From positions 496,001 to 560,000 of the forward strand of contig NZ_CP025249.1 in NCBI RefSeq assembly GCF_009930875.1: a stretch of 64,000 nucleotides of DNA, in the 5' to 3' direction. Position 1 is the first letter of the stretch, and each line of letters starts with the position of its first letter. Origin of the DNA: Actinomyces sp. 432. GTDB taxonomy: Bacteria; Actinomycetota; Actinomycetes; Actinomycetales; Actinomycetaceae. Under the pieces are notes generated by a model that was not told the DNA's origin, did not search any database, and saw only the letters and a program-made list of their open reading frames with translations. Positions 33,965 through 43,376 of the stretch are shown piece by piece. Both the position numbers and the translations under genes were made by a program.

Positions 33965-35017
33965 ATGTCACGCTCCGCCGACCGACCGACGCGCCGCTCA
34001 CCGCAAGGCACACCGCGCCGCACCTCCTCCGGCCACCGGGCGGCATCGGACCGGCGGCGCGCGCCCGCATCCGCTCGCGGCACGCGGCTGGCCGATGCGG
34101 CTCGCGCCGGGGGGCGTTCCGCCCGCACGCCTCACCCCGGTAGAACCCGCGGGCGGCGCAAGCCCCGCCGCATCGGTTCCGTAGGCATCTTCCTCAGCTC
34201 ATTCCTGATCACGCTGCTGCTTGGCCTACTGGTCATGAATGCCCTTGACACCCCGCCGTCTCCGTCACCGCCCGCCGCCCCCACCGAGCCCACTCCCATC
34301 ACGCGTGACATGACCGGCTTTGACGCGGGCCTCATCATCGACGACGACGTCTTCTACGACTCGACCACCATGACCAGCGCCGAGATCGCCGCATTCATCA
34401 CCGCGGCGAACGAGGGCTGCCAGACCGGAGCAGACGGCACCCCCTGCCTGGCGGACGCCACTTTCGACACCGAGGACCGCGAGGCCACCACCGCCTGCCC
34501 CGGCGGGTACACCGCCGCGAAGGGGCAGACGGCGGCCGAAATCATCTCCCAGGTGGCTGACTCCTGCGACATCAACCCGCGCGTACTGCTAGTGCTGCTG
34601 CATAAGGAGCAGGGGCTGCTGACCGCGTCCGGTTCGGGCCTGACCGCTCGCCGCTACGAGGCGGCCGCCGGCTACGCCTGCCCCGACGGGCAGGAGTGCG
34701 ACTCCGAGTACGCGGGATTCTTCCGCCAGGTATACGGTGCCGCCTCCCAGTTCCAGACCTACCGGCTCGATCCCCACCGATTCGAGGTGGTTGCGGGTAC
34801 GACGACGCAGCTCGCGTATTCGCCCGACGCACAGTGCGGAACCGGCGAGCTGACGGTTGCCAATCAGGCGACTGCGGGCCTGTACAACTACACGCCCTAC
34901 CTGGCCAACGCAGCCGCCGCCTCCGGCGGTGATGACTGCACCAGCTGGGGAAACTGGAACTTCTACGGCTACTACCGCGCGCTCTTCGGAGACCCGACGC
35001 CATCGACTGCGCAGTGA
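33965..35017 (+). CDS. Membrane-anchored actinobacterial wall protein, transglycosylase-like domain
   Basis: A 350-residue protein with a basic, disordered 72-residue N-terminus and one transmembrane helix (VGIFLSSFLITLLLGLLVM, about 73-91). A proline-rich linker precedes an extracellular domain. The domain begins FDAGLIIDDDVFYDSTTMT and contains NPRVLLVLLHKEQGLLT, ATAGLYNYTPY and CTSWGNWNFYGYY. This pattern is widespread in actinobacterial surface proteins and looks lysozyme/transglycosylase-like, with a Glu in KEQGLL. Enzyme activity has not been shown to my knowledge. Likely acts at the cell wall. Confidence 0.75.
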   Translation: MSRSADRPTRRSPQGTPRRTSSGHRAASDRRRAPASARGTRLADAARAGGRSARTPHPGRTRGRRKPRRIGSVGIFLSSFLITLLLGLLVMNALDTPPSPSPPAAPTEPTPITRDMTGFDAGLIIDDDVFYDSTTMTSAEIAAFITAANEGCQTGADGTPCLADATFDTEDREATTACPGGYTAAKGQTAAEIISQVADSCDINPRVLLVLLHKEQGLLTASGSGLTARRYEAAAGYACPDGQECDSEYAGFFRQVYGAASQFQTYRLDPHRFEVVAGTTTQLAYSPDAQCGTGELTVANQATAGLYNYTPYLANAAAASGGDDCTSWGNWNFYGYYRALFGDPTPSTAQ

Positions 35018-35101
35018 CACGCTGCGGGCCTCCGCCTCAGGGGCGCCGGGCACCAGGCGCGCCGATGCGCCGGGTTACGGCGACGTGTGAGGATTACTGA
35101 T

Positions 35102-36619
35102 ATGGAGTGGCACCCAGTACTGACGACTGCGTGGGTCGTCCTGGAGTACGTGATCAAGTTCGCGGCGCTGGGAACTGTCCCGGAGAACCGCCGCCCGTCG
35201 TCGTCCACCGCCTGGCTGCTGCTGATCTTCCTACTGCCTGTTGTGGGCCTGCCGCTGTACGTGTTCCTGGGCAGCCCCTGGGTGCACGGCAAGCGCTACC
35301 AGCAGCAGCTGGAGGCCAATACGGCGGTCAATGAGTTCACTGCGGGCATGCCCGACGCTCCGGCCGGTGCGCGCCCCTCACCCCACTTAGGCTCGGTGCT
35401 GCGCATGAACCGCAAGCTCACCGGCCTACCCTGCGTCACTGGTGAGGTCGTGGCCCTGCACTCAGACTCGGCGGAGACCTACGCGGCCATGGCCCGTCTG
35501 ATCGACACCGCCCAGAATCACGTCCACGTGGAGTTCTACATCCAGAGCTGGGATGAGGTCACCGACGTCTTCTACTCCGCGCTCGCCCGTGCCGCCGCCC
35601 GCGGAGTGACCGTGCGGCTGCTGGTGGACCACCTCGGCTCACGGAAGTACCCCGGCTGGAAGGACTTCGGCAGGCGGCTGTCCGAGGCCGGGATCAAATG
35701 GCGCCTGATGATGCCGCTGCTGCCGCACAAACGCCGCTTCCGGCGTCCCGACCTGCGCAACCACCGCAAGGTTCTCACCGTTGACGGTGAGCGCGCCTTC
35801 ATCGGCTCGCACAACATCATCGACCCCACTTACCGGCTGCGCTCCAACATTCGTGCTGGACGGACCTGGGCGGATCTGTCTGTGGAGGTAACGGGGGACA
35901 TCGTGGTGGAGGCGGAGACGGTCTTCGCCATGGACTGGTTCTTCGAATCCGGCGAGGTGCTACAGGTGCAGGACGCGCTTCCGGGCGCGCCGGACGTGAC
36001 CGAGGTGCTGGAGCGCCGCCCCCCGGTAGGTACCCCCTCTCCGCAGCCGGGACGCCCCGAGGCGGTTGTCAACGCCATGCAATTGGTGCCCTCCGGACCC
36101 GGCTACCCCACCGAGCCCAATCTGCGCATGTTCCTGTCCCTGATACAGAACGCCACCCGGCGCGTATCCATCACCAGTCCCTACTTCATCCCCGACGAGG
36201 CGCTGCTGGCGGCCATGACCACGGCGGCCTACCGGGGGGTGGACGTGGAGCTGTTCGTCGGCAAGGAGTCCGACCACCTCATCGTCAACCATGCTCAGCG
36301 CTCCTACTATGGGGCACTGCTCGCTGCCGGCGTGCGCATCTACCGCTACCCGGCCCCAACCGTCCTGCACGCCAAGTACATGACGGTCGACGGCGAGGTC
36401 GGCGTCATCGGCAGCGCCAACATGGACTTCCGCTCCTTCGCCCTGAACTACGAGATGATGCTGCTCGCCTTTGGCGGCGACCTGGATGCCCTGCTGCGCG
36501 CCAATGACGCCTACTACCGCCGTGTGTCCACCGAGCTGACCGTTGAGGAGTGGGCCAAGGAGCCATGGTGGCGGCGCTACATCGACAACGTGTGCCGGCT
36601 GGTGTCCGCGGTCCTGTGA
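35102..36619 (+). CDS. cls: Cardiolipin synthase
   Basis: A 505-residue phospholipase-D-superfamily enzyme. Two N-terminal membrane helices are followed by two HKD motifs, HRKVLTVDGERAFIGSHN and HAKYMTVDGEVGVIGSANMD. It joins phosphatidylglycerol molecules (or PG with another phospholipid) to make cardiolipin at the membrane. ATG at 35102 is chosen with GAGG nine bases upstream; a GTG 15 bases earlier is possible. Length and layout are typical of bacterial ClsA-type enzymes. Confidence 0.93.
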   Translation: MEWHPVLTTAWVVLEYVIKFAALGTVPENRRPSSSTAWLLLIFLLPVVGLPLYVFLGSPWVHGKRYQQQLEANTAVNEFTAGMPDAPAGARPSPHLGSVLRMNRKLTGLPCVTGEVVALHSDSAETYAAMARLIDTAQNHVHVEFYIQSWDEVTDVFYSALARAAARGVTVRLLVDHLGSRKYPGWKDFGRRLSEAGIKWRLMMPLLPHKRRFRRPDLRNHRKVLTVDGERAFIGSHNIIDPTYRLRSNIRAGRTWADLSVEVTGDIVVEAETVFAMDWFFESGEVLQVQDALPGAPDVTEVLERRPPVGTPSPQPGRPEAVVNAMQLVPSGPGYPTEPNLRMFLSLIQNATRRVSITSPYFIPDEALLAAMTTAAYRGVDVELFVGKESDHLIVNHAQRSYYGALLAAGVRIYRYPAPTVLHAKYMTVDGEVGVIGSANMDFRSFALNYEMMLLAFGGDLDALLRANDAYYRRVSTELTVEEWAKEPWWRRYIDNVCRLVSAVL

Positions 36620-36624
36620 CGGCG

Positions 36625-36990
36625 CCCTGCGCGCCGTCCAGCGGCGGCGTGCGCGTCCCCCTGCGCGGGCTCGGGGTCACCACGGTCAGTGAGCTCCAGG
36701 GACGAGCCCGCACGCATGAGCCGGGACAGCACCTCCGGGTCGACCACCACCCCGTCGGCCGCCACCACGTCCAGGCTCCGCATGAAGTCGCGACTCGGCC
36801 GACGCGTTCCTTGAGCAGGTAGCCGACACCGCCCGCACCGGCATCGGGGCCATCCATCCAGCAGCTAATGCAAGTACGGGCCCAGCCACGTAGGCGGACA
36901 GGACAACAACGGGCAGCCCTGGATAAGCGGCACGCAGGTCGATGGCGGCGCGGACAGTGGGCGGTCCCGCAGGCGCCCCACCAGCCGACA
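36625..36990 (-). pseudogene. Remnant of a NarL/LuxR-type response regulator
   Basis: Pieces in three frames read in order on the minus strand: AAIDLRAAYPGLPVVVLSAYV (receiver beta4 region), then GAGGVGYLLKERVGRVA, then FMRSLDVVAADGVVVDPEVLSRLM. These are consecutive parts of a NarL-type receiver domain, but frameshifts separate them and both the phosphorylation-site region and the DNA-binding domain are missing. It is clearly decayed. Confidence 0.8.
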
Positions 36991-37016
36991 TCTCAGCAGC
37001 CCGGCACTAGACCCCG

Positions 37017-37187
37017 GCGATCGACATCACCGCACTCCGGCGCGTAATCACGCTGCCCGGGCGGCGTCGGGCGGACGTTGCCGCCGTCGATGCGGCCCTG
37101 GAACGACTGGGGGTGACCGGCCAGGACCGCCACCTGCCCCACGAACTCAGCGGCGGGGAGCGGCAGCGGGTCGCCTCATGGCTGTGA
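37017..37187 (+). pseudogene. Remnant of an ABC transporter ATPase
   Basis: A short plus-strand frame reads VDAALERLGVTGQDRHLPHELSGGERQRVAS and then stops. LSGGERQRV is the ABC signature motif. Walker A, Walker B and the rest are missing, so only a fragment of an ATPase remains. Confidence 0.75.
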
Positions 37188-37248
37188 TACCGGGCGGTGA
37201 CGCCGTCGGCCGAGCCGTTCTGCACACTCGAGGGGCGGGCGCGACGCA

Positions 37249-37647
37249 ATGATGCACCTACTGCTAGCCGACCTGCGGCGTCACGCCTCCTCCTAGACCT
37301 GGGCCTGCGTGGTCGCGGTTGTGGCCGGGGCGTGCGTATCCGGCCAATTCATGGTCATGCGCGGCTCGCTGTTGTCTGCGTCCGCGGCCACCGGCGTCAA
37401 CCAGTGGGGCGTTCCCATCCGCAGCGACATGACCGATGCCGCCCACACGGTGAGTGCGTTCATCATCGTCTCCGTGGTGCTGGCGACGGCAGCGGTACTC
37501 ACTTCGACGGCCGGGCTCGTGATCGCTCAGCATCAGCGGGGCCATGGACTGTGGCGGTTGCCGGGTGAGTGCCGCGTGGCGGTGTGCCTCAACGCGCGGC
37601 AGAAGCCCCGCGGGGGTGCGGAGATGCTCGCTAGTTGTCAAAATTGA
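37249..37647 (+). pseudogene. Remnant of an FtsX-like ABC permease
   Basis: The frame starts MMHLLLADLRRHASS, typical of MacB/FtsX-like permease N-termini, then meets TAG at 37294-37296. It continues in frame with TWACVVAVVAGACVSGQF and SAFIIVSVVLATAAVLTSTAGLVIAQHQRGHGLWRL. The C-terminal permease domain is missing. With the adjacent ATPase and response-regulator remnants it marks a lost exporter locus. Confidence 0.75.
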
Positions 37648-37745
37648 TGACAAACACCCGCCCTGCACTCCGGGCCTGATCTGGTACCCGCATGATTCCA
37701 AGGTTTTTTCGCGGACGTCGACGCCCGCCTACCTCGTTTGTCATC
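37646..37745. repeat. 100-bp segment bounded by GATGACAAAC / GTTTGTCATC
   Basis: A perfect 10-bp inverted repeat (37646-37655 and 37736-37745) brackets 80 bases without a coding frame. A third, overlapping arm TTGTCA lies at 37636-37641. It may be a remnant of a small mobile element or paired operators upstream of the L7/L12-like gene. Confidence 0.5.
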
Positions 37746-37819
37746 GTTTAGGACACTCCAGGCGCCTGTCCGGCAGAATCCGCGCCGACGGCGACCCGCA
37801 TAATCTAGGCTGCGCTGCT

Positions 37820-38299
37820 ATGAGTGACGCTCCACGTACCGGCCTGTTCTCCTGGCTCTTCGGACGCGATAAGTCCAAGGCCACGTCGGCGCCCGCGCCC
37901 ATCGTCGACGCAGTCAGGGGCAACACCGCCGCTGCGAGCATGCCCGCCGGGGCGGATACCGGCATCGGGGCGGCCGAAGTCTCAGCCGAGGAACTGGATC
38001 TCATCACCAGTGGTCAGCCGATAGCGGCGATCAAGGCCTACCGCGAGCGGACCGGACTGGGCCTGAAGGCCGCCAAGACCGCGATTGACGCGGCGTCCGC
38101 TGAACTCGCGGCGGGCCGCGCCCCGGCCGTCGCCTCCCCAGCCGCCGGACCTTCCTCCTCTTTCCCGCCACCGAACCCGGACGAGATCGAGTTGGCAGCA
38201 GCCGGAAAGCCGATAGCGGCGATCAAGGCCTACCGCGAACGCACCGGGGCCGACCTGAAGACCGCCAAGACCGCCATAGACGCGATCAGTGCTAACTAG
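37820..38299 (+). CDS. Small protein with two L7/L12 C-terminal-like motifs
   Basis: A 159-residue protein. After an N-terminal stretch (GLFSWLFGRDK) and an Ala-rich region, it has two near-identical 30-residue motifs, PIAAIKAYRERTGLGLKAAK and PIAAIKAYRERTGADLKTAK, each followed by TAIDA. They resemble the C-terminal factor-binding domain of ribosomal protein L7/L12, but the dimerisation domain is missing. Such standalone proteins occur in actinobacteria; function is unknown. The DNA of the two motifs is also nearly identical. Confidence 0.8.
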   Translation: MSDAPRTGLFSWLFGRDKSKATSAPAPIVDAVRGNTAAASMPAGADTGIGAAEVSAEELDLITSGQPIAAIKAYRERTGLGLKAAKTAIDAASAELAAGRAPAVASPAAGPSSSFPPPNPDEIELAAAGKPIAAIKAYRERTGADLKTAKTAIDAISAN

Positions 38300-38328
38300 A
38301 GGCGGGGCTATTCAGGCGGTCAGGAAAT

Positions 38329-38358
38329 GCCGCCATAGACGCGATCAATGCCGACTGA
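38329..38358 (+). repeat. Orphan 3' fragment of the L7/L12-like motif
   Basis: GCCATAGACGCGATCA followed by a TGA repeats the end of the gene at 37820 about 50 bases after its stop. It suggests a third motif copy lost by deletion or a misaligned duplication. Confidence 0.65.
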
Positions 38359-38442
38359 ACACGTGAACTGGTCATAGGCGAGACCGCCGTGCAGACATCT
38401 GCACGGGCCCCACATGCGCGGGCCCCGCGGGACCGGCTCCGC

Positions 38443-41400
38443 TCATATCTTCGCCAGCAGCTTGCTGATGCGCTGCACGCTGACCTTGCGGGCGGTGCCG
38501 AGCGTCTGCGCGAACAGGCTCACGCGCAACTCCTCGATCAGCCAGCGCGCCTCGACCAGCGCGGCCTCCCGCTCGGGGTCCGCCGGAAGCGCCGCGGCCC
38601 GGGCCCGGGCATCGGATAAAAGCTGCTCGGCCTGCTCTACCTGGTAGGCGAGTGCCGCATCCTGGCTGGGGGAGGACTCCGCCTTGGACACCCGCATCGC
38701 CAGCGCTCTCAAGTACCGGGGCAGGTGCGGGAGCTGCTCCGGCGGGGTGGCGGCGATGAAACCGTCCTTCACCAGCGCCGCCGCATGCTCGCGCACCTGC
38801 TGCAGCGTATTCAGCAGCGCTAGCGAGGTGTGGGCCGACACCTCCCGCTCCACCTCCCGCTGGGCGGCCAGTGTCTTGGCGGCGATCTGCGCTACGCGGT
38901 AGACCTCATCCTCCAGCTCCTGCCGCAAGACGGCCACCAGCTCCTCGAACACTGCCTCCTCCCGCACGCCCGCCAGGGAGGTGCGCCGCGCGGCAGCCCA
39001 CCGACCGGCAACCACCCGGGCGGCAGCCAGCTGCATGTCCTCCACCAGCGCCTCGGTGCTCCGGTAGGGGCTGGCCGCCAGCGTCAGCGTCTCCGTGGGG
39101 TTCCACCGGGAGGTGATGCGGGCCGTGGGCAGGGCGGTACGCGCCAGCACCAGCGCCGTCACTCCAGCACCGTGCGCGCGCTCCTGGGCGACGGCGTCGG
39201 GCAGGATCCGCAGATCCGCGCGGCGCGCACCGGTAGCCACCAGGGCCGGGTAGCCGCGCACCACCAGCCCTGCCGTGCCCGGGGTCTCAATTGTGGCCGG
39301 AATGGTGGAGCGATCCGGGCCCTCCAGGCCGGTGACGCCCTTGGGCCAGTCCGTCAGCCCCGCGCGCTCGGCCAGGCCCGGCCCGACGCTGCGCATCCCC
39401 TTCGCACCACCGCTCGACGCTCCCGTGGCGTGACCGCCGACGCCGCCCCGGGCGCTTCCCGGCGCGACCGTGCCCGCGCCGCGCCGCTTGCCACGCCCGC
39501 CTCGGCGTCGCCCCTGCGTCCGCTGCGCATCAGCCATGGCCTGCGCGATCGCCCCGTGTACGGCGTCGCGCACAGCCGCCTCGGTGCGGCCCGCCTGACG
39601 GCGCTGCAACAACACCAGGTCCTTGTCCCGATCCAGCTCCCGGCCAGCGCCGTCCACCGCCACGAAGGCCATGCGCAGGTGGTCGGGCAGCCGCTCGGCG
39701 GCCTCCTCCCAGTCGGCCTCGGTGATCTCCACTTGCCGCAACCGCAGCACCGCATCCGCGAAGGCCTCGCGGAAGGGTACCTGCGGCGCCGACGGCGCCC
39801 CCGCGCCCCCGGCCGCACCAGTCACCTCCCGGCGGATCGCCTCCCACACCTGCGCCCCGACGTCGGGCGCGGGCACCAGCGCACGACGCACCCGCTTGGG
39901 CAGGGCGCGGATGGTGTCCACCACCAGCTCGGGCCGCAGCCCGGGAACCAGCCAGTCAAAGCCCGACGGCTCCAGGCGCCCCAGCACCTCCACCGGAACC
40001 AGCACGCTCACCCCGTCATTTGGGGCACCCGGCTCGAAGACGTACTCCAGGCCGAGAGTGAGATCCCCCTGTGCCCAGGTGTCGGGGTAGCCGGCGGTGT
40101 CGTCCCCGCCGGGCAGCAGCAGCTCGCGGGTGAAGTCGAACAGGTCGGGACGGTTGTGGCGCTCCCGCTTCCACCAGGCGTCGAAGTCGTTCGCGCCGTA
40201 GACGTCGTCGGGTAGGCGGTCGTCGTAGAAGTCGAACAGGGCCTCGTCGCCGGCCAGCAGCCCGTGCTCCCGGCGTCGCTGCTCGACGTCGGCCAGCTCC
40301 TCCAGCAGCGCCCGGTTACGCTCCACGAACCCGTGCCGGGCGTGCCAGCCGCCCTCCACCAGCCCGGAGCGGATGAACATCTCCCGCGCCAACTCGCGCG
40401 CATCGGCCGTACCCACCGAGGCGAGCGTGGCAGGGCGGTCGGCCACCAGCGTCATCCCGTACAGCAGCAGCTTCTCGTGCACCATCGCGGCGCCGCGGCG
40501 CGTGGACCAGTACGGCTCCCCGTACACGCGGTGCAGCAGCCCAGCCGCCCCGGCCGCCTCCTCGATCCAGCGGGCGTCCACCTTGGCGACGGTGCGCGCG
40601 AACAAGCGGGAGGTCTCCACCAGCTCCGCCGTCATCACCCAGTCGTAGCTCTTGCGCCGCAGCCCCGAGCCCGGCCAGATCACGAAGTGGCTGCCGCGCG
40701 CGCCCGCATACTCGCGGCGGCGCTCATCCCAGGTACCCACGTTGGAAAGCAGTCCCACCAGCAGGGAGCGGTGGATGGCGTCGGCGCTGGGCGTGTCCGC
40801 ACTGCGCCCCAGGGCGACGACGGCGGCCGCCACGTCCCCGTGGGCGATGGTTGCCGCCTGCGTGCCCGGCTCCAGGCCGGCGGCGGCCGCGCGCACGGCG
40901 CTCGCGGTGGGCAGGTCCACGGGGGCGGCGGCGAGCCCCAGCGGGCGGGCGAGCTGCCGCAGCTGGTTGTACACGTCCTGCCACTCGCGCACCCGCAGGT
41001 AGTGGAGGAACTCGGCCCGGCACATGCGCCGGAAGGCGGAGCCGGACAGGTCGCGCTGCTGGGTGCGCAGGTAGCGCCACAGGTTCAGATAGGTCAGGAA
41101 GTCACTGGTCGGCTCGGCGAAGCGCCGGTGCAGGGCGTCGGCCGCCTCCTGGTGGTCGGCCGGGCGCTCGCGCACGTCCTGCATGGACAGCGCAGCCACG
41201 ATCACCATGACCTCGCTGACGCAGCCGAGCTCACCGGCCTGAAGCAGCATGCGCCCCAGCCGCGGGTCGATGGGCAGGCGGGCCAGGCGCCGGCCCACTT
41301 CGGTCAGACGTGGCCCGCCGACGCTGCCGCCCCGGCCGCTCCGCCGTCGCCGTCCGGTTCCGGCGCCGGCCGTCTCGATGGCGCCGATCTCGCCCAGCAG

Positions 41401-43025
41401 CTGGAGGCCGTCGCGTACGGCGCGGGAGTCGGGGGCGTCCAGGAAGGGAAAGTCCTGCACGTCCCCCAGACCGAGCGCGGCCATTTGCAGAATCACCGAG
41501 GCCAGGGAGGTGCGCAGGATCTCCGGTTCGGTGTACTCCGGGCGCGATTCGAAGTCGGTCTGGGAGTACAGGCGGATGGCGATGCCGTCGGCGACGCGTC
41601 CGCACCGCCCGGAGCGCTGGTTGGCGCTGGCCCGACTGATCGGCTCGATCGGCAGGCGCTGCACCTTGGTGCGGTTGGAGTAGCGGGATATGCGCGCCAG
41701 CCCGGGGTCGATGACGTAGCGGATGCCGGGCACGGTCAGGGAGGTCTCGGCCACGTTGGTGGCCAGCACGATGCGGCGGCAGGCGTGCGCCTCGAACACG
41801 CGGTGCTGCTCGGCGGCGGACAGGCGGGAGAACAGCGGCACCACCTCGACCGCGCCGGGCGTGGCGGTGCGCCCGTGCGGCGTGTAGCGCGGCCCCAGAT
41901 GGTCAATGAGGGCCGACTCGGTGTCGCGAATGTCCCGCTCACCGGCCAGGAAGACCAGGATGTCGCCGCTGCCGGCCGCCATGAGCTCGTCGACGGCGTC
42001 GAGGATGCCGGTGACCTGGTCGCGCTCGGTCTCTGGCGCGGGGGCGTAGCCCCGGTGCCCTGACGTCCCCGGGCGGCGGGGGAGGAGTCCTGGGCGCCGG
42101 AGATGGTGGCGGCAGCATCGGGGTCCGCGGGGTCCGGCACGAGCGGTCGGTAGCGGATCTCCACCGGGTAGGTGCGCCCGGACACCTCGATCACCGGCGC
42201 CGGTGATCGGGAGGGCCCCGCCGGGCGGCTGGAACTGTCGGGGCGGGTGGCGGCGTCGGCGCGGCCGCCTCCGGCGGGTGGGGCCTCCTGCGCGGCGGGC
42301 GGAGGGTCCTGTGCGGCGGGCGCGGCCTGGCCGAAGTGGGCGGCGAAGCGCTCGGAGTCGATGGTGGCGGAGGTGATGATGACCTTCAGGTCCGGGCGCT
42401 GGGGGAGGAGCCGGGCCAGGTAGCCGAGGATGAAGTCGATGTTGAGGCTGCGCTCGTGCGCCTCATCCACGATGATCGTGTCGTAGCGGCGCAGCAGCGG
42501 GTCGGACTGGATCTCCGCCAGCAGGATGCCGTCGGTCATGAGCTTGACCAGTGTGCCCGGGCCGGTCTCCTCGGTGAAGCGCACCTGGTAGCCGACCACG
42601 CCGTCCGGGCCGATGGGGGTGGACAGCTCGTAGGCGATGCGTTCGGCCACCGAGCGGGCGGCGATGCGGCGCGGCTGGGTATGACCGATCATGCCGGTGA
42701 TGCCGCGGCCGAGCTCGAGGCAGATCTTGGGCAGCTGGGTGGTCTTGCCGGAGCCGGTCTCGCCGGCCACGATCACTACCTGGTTATCGCGAATGGCGGC
42801 GGCGATCTCCTCGCGGCGGGCGCTTACGGGCAGTTCCTCCGGGTAGGTGATCACCGGGACGGCGGCGCGGCGGGACTCGAGCTGCTCGGGGGTGAAGCCC
42901 CGCCACTGGCGCCGGCCGCGCCCGCGGCGGGCCCCTCGTGAACGCCGCCCTCTCCTGCCATCGCCGTTGTTGCTGCCGGCTTCAGGGCGGTCCGCGCGCC
43001 GGGTTGGTCGCTCGTTGTCACTCAT
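38443..43025 (-). pseudogene. hrpA: ATP-dependent RNA helicase HrpA, single frameshift
   Basis: The N-terminal part (from ATG 43025) has a basic head, Walker A GETGSGKT (about 88-95), DEAH and SAT motifs. The C-terminal part, in another frame from about 42060, has [20 protein letters not shown] and the motif VI region SANQRSGRCGR, then helicase-associated and DUF3418-like domains. The frames differ by one missing base, within a poorly conserved linker rich in C/G runs (42067-42082). All catalytic motifs survive, so this may be a sequencing error. HrpA is a DEAH-box 3'-5' RNA helicase acting in RNA metabolism and ribosome rescue. Confidence 0.88.
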
Positions 43026-43073
43026 CAGGCCGCCTATTGTCCCCCATCCCCGTTCATCCCCGCCCCTCCCCTC

Positions 43074-43116
43074 ACCGAGGTCGGTCGATCTTACGTGCCG
43101 AGGTCGGTCGATATGG
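43074..43116 (+). repeat. Two-unit copy of the 23-bp-period intergenic repeat
   Basis: Cores ACCGAGGTCGGTCGAT and CCGAGGTCGGTCGATATGG are spaced 23 bases apart. It lies in the 351-base gap between the hrpA start and the end of the PRD regulator. I see nothing else definite in this gap beyond hrpA's probable promoter region. Confidence 0.8.
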
Positions 43117-43376
43117 GGTGGAGACGCCGACATCATCCTCGTTGCGCGTGATTTCCTGGCGCTAGACGCGCGCGAATGCCCGAGGACGCTCGCAGCTGTC
43201 ACGTATTGCACCACTTTCCACTCGGTCGGGTTCGGGACGCGACAGCACAGCCGCATGAATCCGCGGCTTTGGCAGGGAGGATGAGCATCCGGGCACGCGA
43301 ATGTGGTGCATCTAGTGACAGGGACGTGCCTGGTTGTCCCGCGACACAACAGACCACGGCAAACACCCCGCCCGGC

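Noticed and set aside
43026..43349. Longer start for hrpA reaching 43349
   Set aside because: The extra 108 residues are not conserved in style and run through the intergenic repeat; ATG 43025 leads straight into the typical basic head.
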